Assembly: GCF_030704535.1 (NCBI RefSeq)
Contig: NC_081807.1
Span: 3,265,001-3,329,000, forward strand
Direction: 5' to 3'
DNA length: 64,000 nucleotides
Source of the DNA: Vitis vinifera
Taxonomy: Eukaryota > Streptophyta > Magnoliopsida > Vitales > Vitaceae
Part shown: in pieces, positions 37,375-49,000 of the stretch
Numbering within the stretch: the first letter of the stretch is position 1
Layout: every line of letters starts with the position of its first letter
The notes under the pieces: generated by a model
What the model was told of the DNA's origin: nothing
Database searches by the model: none
Seen by the model: the letters and a program-made list of their open reading frames with translations, nothing else
Position numbers and translations under genes: made by a program

Positions 37375-39693
37375 TGTGGACCCCGTATTTCGGCTCATGC
37401 GTTCCCCACTCGATGGCGAGCTCGATTTTTATTTGAAAAATTGATTTAATCGGTTAAAAAAAAGACTTGGAGTCGCCACTTATTTTTATTTTATTTTTTA
37501 AAAGGGTAAACAAAATAAGAAAGAAAACCCTAAGTGTGACTCCTTATTTGGAAAAGGTGATCTGCGAAAAACCGGATCGGGTTCGAGGGTCAGGTTACTT
37601 ATCAGGAAGGTACGGTGGAGACCGTAGCACCCCTCTAAGTCCCTAGAAACGGGTCTCTACTAATAAAATGAAGCTGACATGGCAATTGATGAGAAAATCA
37701 ATGAATACTCGATTCGATCATGCACATATGAGTATCAGAATATACATAGAGAATAACCAAAGTGGAAGTGGATGCATACCTGGGTGAGGAGCCACAATAA
37801 GCTATCAAAAAGTGAGGTTAGTGCACAATTAAGAAATAATTTCGAGCATGTCATGGAGCAGGATAAATCAAATATGAATAACAATCAAATCAACCAATCA
37901 ATCAATTAAAAATTCACTTATGTTGGGCCCCCACCAAAGCCCGTTTATTTTGCATGAATTAATTCCATAAACTCCATCACTCGGAATTACAGAATTTAAA
38001 TTCATGCTTATTTTAAATCATTTTAAAAACATGAAAAATTCGAAAGTTGCTCGCCGAAAAGAAAATGGAGGCCAAATTTATTGAAAATGGGATCTTGGGA
38101 ACCTCAAGAAAATGCTCTAAGGATGGAGAAAAAGGTGGAACGTCGGCTGGACAGAATTTCGGATGCGAGATATCCGGGGAAGGTTGAATGTCAGCAGACA
38201 GGATTCCGGATGTGAGATATCCGGAGAAGGTGGAAAGTCGGCTGGGTAGAATTCCGGATGTGAGATATCCGGGTGGAATGTCGGCGGGGAAGAATTCCGG
38301 ATGTGAGACATCCGGGTGGAATGTTGGCGGAGAAGAATTCCGGATGTGAGACATCCGAGTGGAGTGGCGACGGAGGAGAATTCCGGATGTGAGACATCCG
38401 GGTGGAATGTTGGCGGAGAAGGATTCCGGGTGTGAGACATCCGGATGGAATGGCGGCGGAGAAGGATTCCGGATGTGAGATATCCGGATGGAATGGCGGC
38501 GGAGAAGGATTCCGGGTGTGAGACATCCGGATGGAATGGCGGCGGAGAAGGATTCCGAGTGTGAGACATCCGGATGGAATGGCGGCGGAGAAGGATTCCG
38601 GATGTGAGACATCCGGGTGGAGTGGCGGTGGAGAAGGATTCTACAGGTAGGTGAAAGTTTAGAGGGAGAAACGGGTTTGGTGGGTCGTATGGATATGGAG
38701 GCTTGGGTGAATGGTTTTAATGGGTATGCGAAAGAGTGAAGGATAGCATGCACCCGTGAGACTCCATGTAAGTGGGGGAGTGGGATGGAGAATGAATAAG
38801 AGGAAAATGGGTGCAGTGGAGGATGCCTAATTCCTGCAAGCTTGAGTGAGGAAATGGGTATGACGACCTAGAGAGAGAGGTGGATAGATGAACGATGGGT
38901 ATGGTGGATAAAGGAAAAAAAACATGGGGATGAGATGACGACACGCTTGCATGAGAATAGAGATAACAGGATAGCAACAAGAAGAAGAACATGAAGACTT
39001 TAACCATCATATCGGACCCATTTCATCGTGGCATCCACGGGTCTAACATCCAGTGAGTTACAATGGAAAATACTCGTCAGAATAGGGCATAAAACACAAC
39101 AAACTCTTCCAACATTTAATCAGTAATCACCAAAACAGAACAACCCAACAAGCAGACATGAAAAAAACACTGACAATCAGATCTGGACAGTATGAAAAAA
39201 ATGGAAAATATACAAAAAAACAAATGGTCATACCTGGAAATCTCCCTTCTCAGCTTCGTGTCCTGGACTCTTTCCAGCAACTCTACGCTTCCCTGTTCTT
39301 AGCTCCCTACTGCAGTTCAACCCCTACTCTTTCCCTCCAAACTCTCAGAAAAACTCTTTCTCCTTTCTTTCTTTTTTCTTCTCCCCTTTCTCTGTATCTC
39401 GGATTTGCCTTCCCAACGATCTCTACCGCAGCCACCTTTTTTTGCCACCTTTTCTCCTGCAGCCACCTTTTCTGTCCCACTTCTTCTGCAGCCGCCTAAC
39501 GGCCTGCGGGACTCCCCCCCAAAAAGTTCCTCCACGTGTTAAAGCCCTACTACAGCTTCAAAAAGCGAGGTTGATTCCTTATGGCCACTAAGGATGTGAC
39601 ACGTGGCCCGCTGGGATAGTGACACTTGGCTAAAAATGTGATCTGCAAAAACAAATAGAGAAAAAGTGACCCATGCCTAAATGGGGGTCTACA
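37375..39693. mobile_element. Probable solo LTR of a large gypsy (Ogre/Tat-like) element
   Basis: The unit starts TGTGGACCCC and ends GGGGTCTACA (short inverted TG...CA termini) and is flanked on both sides by AAAAA, a possible 5-bp target duplication in AT-rich DNA. It is 2,319 bp, has no retroviral domains, and has distinctly higher GC than its flanks. Inside, near 37465, GAGTCGCCACTT reads TGGCGACTC on the other strand, a motif I associate with Ogre-type elements. No second copy is present, so it is read as recombined to a single LTR. It carries the 43-bp array at 38150-38645. Confidence 0.65.
38150..38645. repeat. 43-bp tandem array, about 11 units
   Basis: The unit includes GATTCCGGATGTGAGACATC followed by CGGATGGAATGGCGGCGGAG. 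Adjacent right-hand units are spaced exactly 43 bp (for example 38461 to 38504). The left units are more divergent. Each unit carries a GGATGTGAGACATCC hairpin (8-bp stems GGATGT/ACATCC). The array stays open in all three minus-strand frames. Confidence 0.9.
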
Positions 39694-40579
39694 AAAAATT
39701 TATGATTTATGATAATAAATAATAAGATAAAAGTAAAACAACTAATAATTTGAAAAATAATAAAATATATAGCTATTAAAATCTAAACAACTTTAAATAA
39801 TAAATTCTTATTTTATAAAAACAATTGTAAGTTAAATATATTTAATAAAATTAAAAATATTAAATTTTTAATGAATCTTTTTGTTATCCTTATTATAATT
39901 TCATCACTCAATATTAATGATATGAAATGTGTTTAAAATTTTTAATTTTTATATATTTAAAATTTTAATAATATATAAATTCCAGTTCGATCGTGATTCA
40001 ATCATCGATCAAACTATTGAACCATAAATCAATAACTTTTTTGGTTTAATTATTAGTTCGATTATAAAAAATATCAGTTCTAAGTTCGAAAAAGAAAGTG
40101 AAAATGATAATAATTGATATTCCCAATGGATAAATTGTTGCTATTATTAACTCGTATAAAGGGCCCTTTTTACATTTCGAGCCTATTATGAAGAAAATGG
40201 ATACCTAAAACACATGCTTAAGATCATCCTATGATAATGTTTAAATGCTTATGTGTGATAATTATTTTAGGTTCTAATATTTAGATAGTGTTTCTTTGTT
40301 TGTTGAATTTGAATAGATTGATTTTAACTTAAATTTAAATAAAGTTGAATGTCATTAAGTGTTTAAGTTATTTATTTATTTTATCAATATTTGAATTTTT
40401 AAAATTAAAATTATTTATCACCATAAGAAAAAAGTTTTATTATGATTAATTATTTAAAAAAAATTATAATGATTAATGTCATTAAGTGTTTAAGCTATTT
40501 ATTTATTTATTTTTATAAACATTTGAATTTTTTAAATATTAAATTATTTATTTTTATTAATATCTAAATATCATTAGAA

Positions 40580-41061
40580 GCCTATTTGACACTGCGTCTA
40601 GTGGAAGCGTTTTTAGTGAAAGTGTTTTCTTCTGCAATACTTCTATAAAAAACGCTTTTATGAAATCTAAAAAAGTGACTCTAATAATGTTTTTGATAAT
40701 ACATCGCATAAGTACAAAAACACTTTAAATAGTAGTAAATTATTAAAAATGACATTTATTACAAAAAAAAATTATAATAAACCATAAACTTTATTACAAA
40801 AATATATATAAACATCTAATTGTTAAAAAAATTCAAAAATTATTTTTATGAAAGAGCAATGAAAGAGAAAAAGGAGAGTGAGAAGAAAATGGAAAGTGAA
40901 ATGAAATGAAGATAGTGGGAAAAGGGTATTTTAGGAATACAAGTCAAGTGTTTTTCTAAATTTTCAAAATATTATCAAACACCTATTTTTTTTTTACTTT
41001 AAAAACACTTTTAAGGATTTTTAGGGTTAGAAACACTTTTAAAAAGCATTGCTAAACGGGC
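40580..41061. repeat. MITE-like inverted-repeat unit
   Basis: The left end GCCTATTTGACACTGCGTCT pairs with the reverse complement of the right end (GCCCGTTTAGCAATGCTTTT), followed on both sides by AAGTGTTT-like words. The core is AT-rich with no ORF. The 'GCCYRTTTGRCA' terminus is common in plant MITEs. Confidence 0.5.
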
Positions 41062-43449
41062 TCTAGGTATTAAATCTATTTATTTTCATCTATTAAAACT
41101 ATTTATAAAATTAAATATTATATTTAAATTCATTTTAATTTCAAACAAAAAAGTATTTTAATATATTTGTAAATATTTCAAAATATCATAATTTATCACC
41201 ATAATAAAAATTTTGAAAAGTTGTAATAAATTTACTAATAATATAAAATTTGGTATTCTTTGGATGACAATTTTACTAATTTATAATAAATTCATTTCTC
41301 ATTCAAATTGAATAAGTTTGATAGAGTTTAATTTGTTTTTAAAATAAGAGTTACTAAAATTTTGAAAAATGAATTTAATTCTATTTTATATGAGAAATTG
41401 GATTGGAGTATTATGACAAAAGTTAGAAGGTGAGACGAATTAAATTTTTTTTAAAAAGTGACTTTTTGTATTAAGATAAAAGAATAAAAATTTCTTTTTT
41501 TGGCTAAGACAAAATTATGATTAAAAAATGGCGAGTTAAAAAATAAATGACTTCAAGTTAAGTCTTTTTAAAACTTAAAAGTTAAAAAAACAAACAATCT
41601 GCAACTCTTTCAAAAAACAATTTTAAATACAAAAATCATTTTTTCAAAATGAAATTTTAGTATGAACCCAATTTATAAATTTGTACTAAAATCGTTTTTT
41701 CACGAGACGATTTTAACATAAATAATTGTAGGGCAAAATTGTGTAAGTGGACATTTCCTTTATTAAGGTTAAGCTTTAATGGGCACTAGCCCAATTGAAC
41801 CATGCCATCCACTTTGAGGTTGAAATTGAAACAAGACTCAAACATGCTGAGACATTGATATTGATTATGTCTCTCCTTAGTCCTTAGTCATTAAGTCTCA
41901 TCTTATGAATGCTTCTACAAATCTCCCCCAAGTTCCACTTTTTGAATTACAGTGATCACTTTTTGAATTACAGTGATCAAGAATGAAAATCAGGGATGGG
42001 TGACACGAACACTACAAGTGGTGACTAAGTAGCATGTGGGAGACTGATGGGAAAAGGTGAGGGCCAAGGGGTCATGTCAGCTTCTTTCTTGACACCCAAA
42101 TTTAGTGGACATATATTTTAGGGTCAAGTCATTTACTATGTATCAACTTTTGCCCTTTGTTTGTTTTATACCAAGTTTGTGGATTCATTCTTTTGAAATT
42201 TGGTTTTATTGTGTTTTTGAAATGTAAACTATATTATTTTTTATAATATTTTAATTAATAAATTACAAATGTATATAAGGATAGAGACATGATAGTTAAA
42301 TTATGGTTTAACAAACAGTCCAATTGCTAATTCATAACTCAATATTTTTTTTTTCAATTTAATGAGTAGTTCATTTTTTAAAATATTAGATATTTTTACA
42401 TATTTCATCTTGTCTTTTTTGTTAAGGAACTTGATATGTATATCATATTCCTTGATACCCTTTCTTACATGCAGCTCCATATCGACACGTGGAGAGACAA
42501 CCAGAATTTGAATTCATATCCAATAGACAAAATTTGAATTTACATCCAATAAAATAAATGAGATAAATAAAAATTGCGAAGATGTGATTCAAACACGAGA
42601 TTTTCCATCAAATCAAATTCTAATATCATGTTGAACTATCAATTTTTTTAAAAGTTTGCGGGATTTGGGCTCGATATGTATATTATGCCCCTTAATTTTT
42701 TTTTAACTCGTTTGAACGTTTTTTTCTAAGTAATATTTTGGTGTCCCTTGTTGATATCTTAAGGTTGCTTATTGGATCATTATTATTATTCCTCTTATTG
42801 TTTGCTTGTTGCCATGGTAGAAGAATTTGGTTTGTATAAGTAAAGGTATGCTATTGGACCTTTTTTTTGTGATCTGACTCAATACTGATCTAGCATGTGT
42901 TTAAAACCTTCAATGACAGTGAAGAATATATCAATTTTTGTTTCAATGAAGAAATTATTATAAACTATAACTATGATATATTAGAGGTAATTGAAGAAAA
43001 TTAATATTTATAGTAGCCAAAATTAAGGGGTGCCATAAAAGACAACAAATCTTTCAAGATCAGCCTTCTGCCAACTTCCTCAAGACAAACCCAATAACAA
43101 TGTGGAGAAGGGCTTGGGTTCACATCACACTCCCAGCTCCCAGCAGTCTTAGTGGGTGTGAGGCCACTCCACTCATTGCGCCTCATTATACTTGTTGACT
43201 GTCTCTTATCACACCCAGAGGCGTGAAAGCAACAGAGGTCTTATCTTGGTTCAAGTGATAAGGAGACACCAGCATTGAACTTCTATCATTCTGTTTTGTT
43301 TCCCATCTTTCAAGCAACCCCTCGTTTTTTTCATTGTAACCACCTCCCATGCTGTGATGGTTGATGCCCGTGTCTCCTTCCCACTTCACACACCCAACTT
43401 GAACAGCTTAGTGGGTGACCAGCCTCTTTCATTTAATACCCAAATCATC

Positions 43450-43453
<4 letters not shown>

Positions 43454-43483
<30 letters not shown>
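43454..43483. repeat. (AG)n microsatellite
   Basis: About 15 AG units in a row; no frame depends on it. Confidence 0.95.
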
Positions 43484-43487
<4 letters not shown>

Positions 43488-44599
43488 GTTTTCCCCTTCA
43501 CAATTCCTTCTCCCATTCACTTAGACATAATCATTGTTCATATATTATACCGAACTTTGCTTCATATTGTGGCAGAAACTCACATGAGTCTGTCTGCTGA
43601 TCACATTATGCCTGAAAATCAAAGTTAAGAAGCGGGGTTTCCTTTAGCAACACCTGCCCTTGACAAGGCACAGTAGGAAATGATGTGAGTTTCTCCCAAT
43701 TTTCTTTTTCCTTGTTTTTTCTTTCTCATCAGTGTTTTTGAGATCTAAGTAAAACCCAGAATATGGAATGGCTTTATCTACAGGAAAACATATATATATA
43801 TATTTTTTTTTTCCATCACTCCCAAATGGAATATATGATGAGTTCAAGTGTGAAGAAGAAGCCTCCATTAGTTATGAAAAAAAGCAGACAAAGTTGGTGC
43901 AAGTGGGTGAGAGACATGATGCTAATAGTGAGAAAATAGCTGCCCCATCATCCAACTGTAGAATTTATCCAGTTAAGCAACGCTCCTCCTCTCTCAGTTT
44001 TCCATTTTGGAGTAAAGATAAAGATTCTTAGAAAATACCATACTCCCTTGCCAGCACAGAAATTCCATAGACCTAGCATCTATTCCTTTTTTTTGTTTTT
44101 TTCTTTATCTTTTCTCTTTTTTGAGGCATAGACAACCAGTTTGATTGTAATTGAGAAGAAATAGATGGTTCAGATTTGGGTCTTCTGAATTGCACACTGC
44201 CTTATTTTGCAAAAGGTCTAAAGTTTATGTCACAAGCCTGAAACTGTAAAGATCTATGATATATTCTGAACCCCTCATTTCAAATCCTAAAATTCGATTC
44301 TCTTCCATTACTGAGAAAATATCACATGTTACAGCTCAAATTCAAAAGACTTTTGAGAATTTTATCGCAAAGAACAGTGTAGATCAGAGCTTTCCCAGTT
44401 CAATAGCATACAATTTTCTTGTTTCAGACAAGAGTAAAGACTAAAGAGTAATCTAACAGGAAAATTTCTATGGGTTTTATGATCTTAAGATTACTGTACA
44501 AATCCATACTAAAATGGACAAAAAAAAAAGAAAAGGGAAAGAAAAAGCTACAATAGTTGATGTTTTTGGTGTTGAAAACTGATTGATTTGGCTATGGAT

Positions 44600-45250
44600 C
44601 TAAAGAACAACAGCCATGGATTCTTCTTCCCTTCGGAACCTCTGCTGCCTAGCGATGAATGCCTCTACTGCCCGGCGAAACTCCTCATTACTCATGTCAT
44701 CTTCAGAGTAATTTTTCTCACAAGAATCAGTGTTTTTCCTGCATTTTTCCGTCACTGACCGCCTCAATTCCCGGCAAATTTTATCGGAATTGTCTTTGAT
44801 GGGATTCTCCGATTGAGTTCTCCGATAAACCTTTGCCTCATGAGTAGTATAAGTATCCACCATGACTACAGTCTCCTCAGTACTTGTGCTAATTTCCATC
44901 CTGCCTTTTTCACTCTTCTCCACAATTTCATTGTAAAGATGGGTTTCATCGTACTTCTCAGCTTGGTTTTGGCCGGAGAACTGCCCGGATTTCGCAAAGA
45001 GAATGATGATAATGGCGTTACCGACCACAAACACAAAGCGCGGACTGATGAGGGTGACGGACAAATCCCGGAAGTACTCGCCGGAGACCTTGATGGCAAA
45101 CGGCAATTGAAAGGAAAATTTGGAGACCAGGATCAGAACAAGGCATACCTCGATCACCCGGAACAGATTGGTGATCTTCCTAAGCTGGCGGTACCTCAGG
45201 ATGGCGTTGGCCTTCTCGACTTTGATGCTATCGATCTCGAATGAATCCAT
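44600..45250 (-). CDS. DUF4408/DUF761 domain protein, single exon
   Basis: 216 aa from ATG 45250 (MDSFEIDSIKVEKANAIL), the usual beginning of this plant family. An in-frame ATG at 45346 would add 32 residues, but the family start favours 45250. The N-terminal DUF4408 region has two hydrophobic segments (about residues 24-50 and 66-88) that look membrane-spanning. A variable acidic/serine-rich middle follows. The C-terminal DUF761 motif is DDMSNEEFRRAVEAFIARQQ, ending SMAVVL. The biochemical role of the family is unknown; members are plant-specific and often stress- or hormone-responsive. A TATA box lies at 45592-45599 and a CT-rich leader follows. The gene looks intact and stands alone. Confidence 0.9.
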   Translation of the reverse strand: MDSFEIDSIKVEKANAILRYRQLRKITNLFRVIEVCLVLILVSKFSFQLPFAIKVSGEYFRDLSVTLISPRFVFVVGNAIIIILFAKSGQFSGQNQAEKYDETHLYNEIVEKSEKGRMEISTSTEETVVMVDTYTTHEAKVYRRTQSENPIKDNSDKICRELRRSVTEKCRKNTDSCEKNYSEDDMSNEEFRRAVEAFIARQQRFRREEESMAVVL

Positions 45251-45591
45251 ATCAGTCGCCCGAAACTGGGAAAAACTGAGAAAAGTCTGGACAAGAAGAT
45301 GGAATTGGAGGATATGTACGTATATACACACTCTCTGGTCTTTCACTCGAAAGAGAACTGGTTGGCTACGAAAACTTGGGAGCTGGCCATCTTCTTGAGC
45401 TGGGAGGAGATGGTGATGACTGCCATGTTAGAGATTTTGGTGTTTGGGGTCATGGAAAAGAGATTGGAAAACAAGAAAATCTATGGTGGAAGAGAGGAAG
45501 GAAAGAAACAGAGAGAGTGAGCTATCTGGCTGATGTTAGCGCGTAGTTTTTGTGTTTCTTCTTCTTAAACCTTGGCTCAAGGTTGGGGCGG

Positions 45592-45599
45592 TATTTATA
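45592..45599 (-). promoter_or_regulatory. TATA box of the DUF761 gene
   Basis: On the minus strand the sequence reads CCCTATAAATACC, a strong plant TATA box. It implies transcription starting near 45565 and a leader of about 315 nt before ATG 45250. Confidence 0.7.
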
Positions 45600-45770
45600 G
45601 GGGCTTTATCCCTTTGATTTTTTAAAATTGGGGATTTTTCCAAGGCAAAATATGTCTTTTTATTGCCTCATTGCCTTAGGTCATTTCCACCCTTCTAGAT
45701 GACTTTTTACTATTTTTGAAGCATTTTGGGGAAATTACTAGAGTGAAGTTGAAGTAGGCTTTCAAAAAGG

Positions 45771-45771
<1 letters not shown>

Positions 45772-45809
<38 letters not shown>
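45772..45809. repeat. 38-base T homopolymer
   Basis: An uninterrupted T run, about 170 bp upstream of the DUF761 TATA box. On the gene strand it is a poly(dA) tract. Its length in an assembly may not be exact. Confidence 0.9.
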
Positions 45810-45810
<1 letters not shown>

Positions 45811-45927
45811 TGAAGGTTGTGGGATGTGCCAAGCATAATAGCATTATTCCAAATGGCATACTATTCCTATTGATAAATATTTATAAAATCTATCTCAAAG
45901 GAAGAATTTTGAACCAACAAGGAAGTT

Positions 45928-46017
45928 GATGTACTATTTGATAATAATTTTGACAAATGATGTATTATTTGAGAATAATTTTGATCAATGATGTATTATT
46001 TGAGAATAATTTTGAAT
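45928..46017. repeat. 31-bp tandem repeat, three copies
   Basis: Units starting GATGTAxTATTTGA recur at 45928, 45959 and 45990, each continuing ATAATTTTGA. Confidence 0.85.
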
Positions 46018-49000
46018 TCCAAAGGTATCTTGAAAAGAATTTACGTTTAAATCCTTCAAAAACTTTCCTTGCTCTAAATTATTGTAAAGTACAATTTTTT
46101 TATATTAAGTGGTTAATTAAATAATCAAAGGCACAATTAAAGACTAAAGATTTTATCCAAATTAGACATCATACACAGGGATGACAATGACTCTCCGTTG
46201 TCCTTATGTTAATCTCATTCTATTTATATAAACTTATTTTGATTCCCGTTTTAATAAAATGTTTAATCGGGTGGAAGGGATGCGGGTACAAGAATCCCAT
46301 CTTGTTTATTTTTTTTTTAATTTTTTAATTATATTAAAATTAATATATTTTATAATTGAGCAAATATTATAACTTTTTATGGGTTTTTTTTGTATATAAA
46401 TATTTTTATTATTTTATATTTATTAAAATAAGAAAATAAAAAATTAATATAATTTTAAAAAATTTAATTATATAATAATTGGATTGCCACAAGACAATAT
46501 CCAAACTTAGTATTTTAAAGAAAAACTTCAAATATGCTTTGAATCCATATATCTTCATTCTAAATCCATCTCATTAGGGTAGGACAGTATCTCAAAAATA
46601 CATTTGTATTCGAGTATCTCTAATAATATGTTAACTTTAAAAATTTTGTTGACTGTTGATGTTATCGTGCAATTTTGTTTAAATAAATCACACTATCGTA
46701 GTTATCCTACAATTTTGTTTGAATAAATCTTATGTGAAAGAAAGATTAAAAAATAAAATAAAGTCAATGTATAGATGAAGAGGGAAACAAAAGGGAAATG
46801 AGAGAAGATATGAGCCTAATTCAAGGATCCCCACATATTTCTTACTCACTAAGGAAGTGCCACATAGCAACTACTTTTCTTCTTTCTTTCTTTTTTTAAT
46901 TTTTAATTTTTTTTCTTTTCTTTTTCTAAATAAAAACTTTTAACTTACAACTGACATTCCGTTACTCAGCTCTCTGTAGACCAACCAATAATGGAGGGAA
47001 AAGTATTTGGCTTTAAGAAGGGGAAGGGAATGTGGAAAGTGAAGATGTTGGTTTGGGCAAAGCCAAGGCCTCTCTTTCACTATTCCTAGCTTTTGAGGGG
47101 GAAGGGGACCAAGATTAGGACCCCAAATGGTGCCTTTTTCCTCTAAAGAAGACAAACCACCTTGTCTTATTGGGGTGGGGAGTCTCAATCCCACCCCTTC
47201 TCATACTTTGTGGATCTACTATTTGGTCACATTATCAATGGCCACTTCCCCTTTGCCCCCCTCCATGATATGGGGGGACCTTCCAACGCTTTGGGGCAAG
47301 TCCACCCCCCAATTTCGTTTTCCAACTTGATTGGAATGACTAGTGAGGAGAAATTGAAATTTTCCTATTGAAAATGAATCCCATTTTGTGAGTATCAAAG
47401 TCCAAAGCAACTTGTATACATATATATTGCTGATTTATAATTATTTAATGATTTAGGTGTCTAAATCATATTGATAGCTTAATATAATATTAGAATTTTG
47501 ATTTATAAGTGATCATAATTTAAATTTTTCTATCAAAATATCATCAAAGGTCGATTATCCATTTTCACATAATTTCACTCTTTTTTTGGTCAATTAAGGA
47601 CTTTTATCTTGTTAAATTTGATTAACGCATGTGGTCGAATGATTAAAGACTGATTTTATTCACATTTTCTAAGGTTTAGATAAATATAGTAACTTACTAT
47701 TATTTTCAAGTTTTGTTGATCAGTATCACTGTAAACGTATTTCATCTATAATATATATTTTTTTTAAGAGAATAAAATTTAAATTTTCAAAAATTGTAAA
47801 GCATATCTACTTCAAATTTCTTTGAAAAATAGATTTTACAAATAAAATAAATTTATAATGATAGATGAAATTTGAAACCAATATTAGTATGTACTTTCCA
47901 TTTCTAATTTAAAAATAATAAAAGTAAAGTAAATGTCTATCCAAACTATACCCTATTTTTATTTTTATTTTGATAAAAAAAATTAGGAATACCCATCCAA
48001 CACATTCAAAAAAGCAAATCAAAAACACATCATCACTTTTTACAATCTAAGAAACAAAATCAACCCTACCAATTGCAAACCCACACCCACCACCATAAAG
48101 CCACCCAACCATATGAGTCAAAAACTACTAAACAGGCATTGTCCCATTCCAAAAATCAGAAGAGAGAAAAAAAGAAGGCAAGGAAAAAAAAAGTAGGATA
48201 AAACTAAAAGACTTTGGATTTAAAATAAAGCAACCCATCAACCCACAAAGTTGGTAGACAGATTGAACAATAATTGGGCTTTAGCCTCCCAACTGGGCTA
48301 GATCTCTGGGCTCCATTTGCCCCTTAATTTCTCTTATCCAATAGAGAGGCAGCAGTGGGGCCATCCCACCTGGCCTTTTCGGTCTTTGAGTTTTCACTTC
48401 TCCTACCCACAAGCACAAACCCCTCATCTGTAACTGCAACACAATGATTTGGAATCTAGTGTTGATTCAAAGCAGAAGCTTTCTTTCTAAGATCTCCCTT
48501 TCTTGCTTGTAAAGTCTCCCATCAACAAAGAGATAAGGCATATTTGCCTTAAAGTTTTTGCTTAATTAATTTAATTATGATTTTATTTATTTATTTTAAT
48601 TTAATTTAGCTCATGCTTAGTATTCTTTTTGGGGTTGATGGAACGTCAAACTTTTATTTAATCTTTCTTTTTTGTTCATGGAATGGAGACTGATTCGATG
48701 CCACATTGCCACAAAGATGCCAAAATCCACAATATATATTTGGTGTTAAGAGACAGAAGTAATATACCTGCATGCACACGGCCTTCCCACGGTGGATACA
48801 CTCAATAGTGAGTCAGGATTCCACTTCTCATGTTTATTCTATTCCCCCCTTGTTTTCTTTTTTTCTCCCCTTGAATCGAAAATTATAATAATTAAGCATC
48901 ATGGTCCCTTTTTCTCCCTATTTGGTTTAAGTGTTGGTTTTAAGGATGAGATTCGGAAATTTTGAATATGTTACTTTGCCGGTCAGTATTTGTTTAAGGG

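Larger units (their letters stand above)
39694..44599. other. AT-rich spacer with MITE and simple repeats
   Basis: No gene is supported. It contains an AT-rich repeat pair (GTCATTAAGTGTTTAAG at about 40349 and 40477), a MITE-like unit (40580-41061), a 21-bp tandem duplication at 41937-41978 (ACTTTTTGAATTACAGTGATC) and an (AG)n run at 43454-43483. The stretch 43021-43450 is less AT-rich and could be a gene remnant or untranslated exon, but no coding motif was found. Confidence 0.4.

Noticed and set aside
38150-38645. CRISPR-like array (short repeats at regular spacing)
   Set aside because: It is a head-to-tail tandem repeat without unique spacers, in a plant genome.
38013-38753. A 246-codon minus-strand 'protein' with Ser/His/Pro repeats
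   Set aside because: It is a by-product of the 43-bp array inside a probable LTR; all three frames are open and no family motif is present.
43021-43450. Possible gene in a less AT-rich stretch
   Set aside because: Short frames on both strands lack family motifs, splice support or a clear promoter; kept as spacer.
46940-47410. Several 60-84-codon frames in a GC-richer stretch
   Set aside because: They overlap each other on both strands, have no motif and sit among repeats; no microRNA hairpin with a known mature sequence was recognised.
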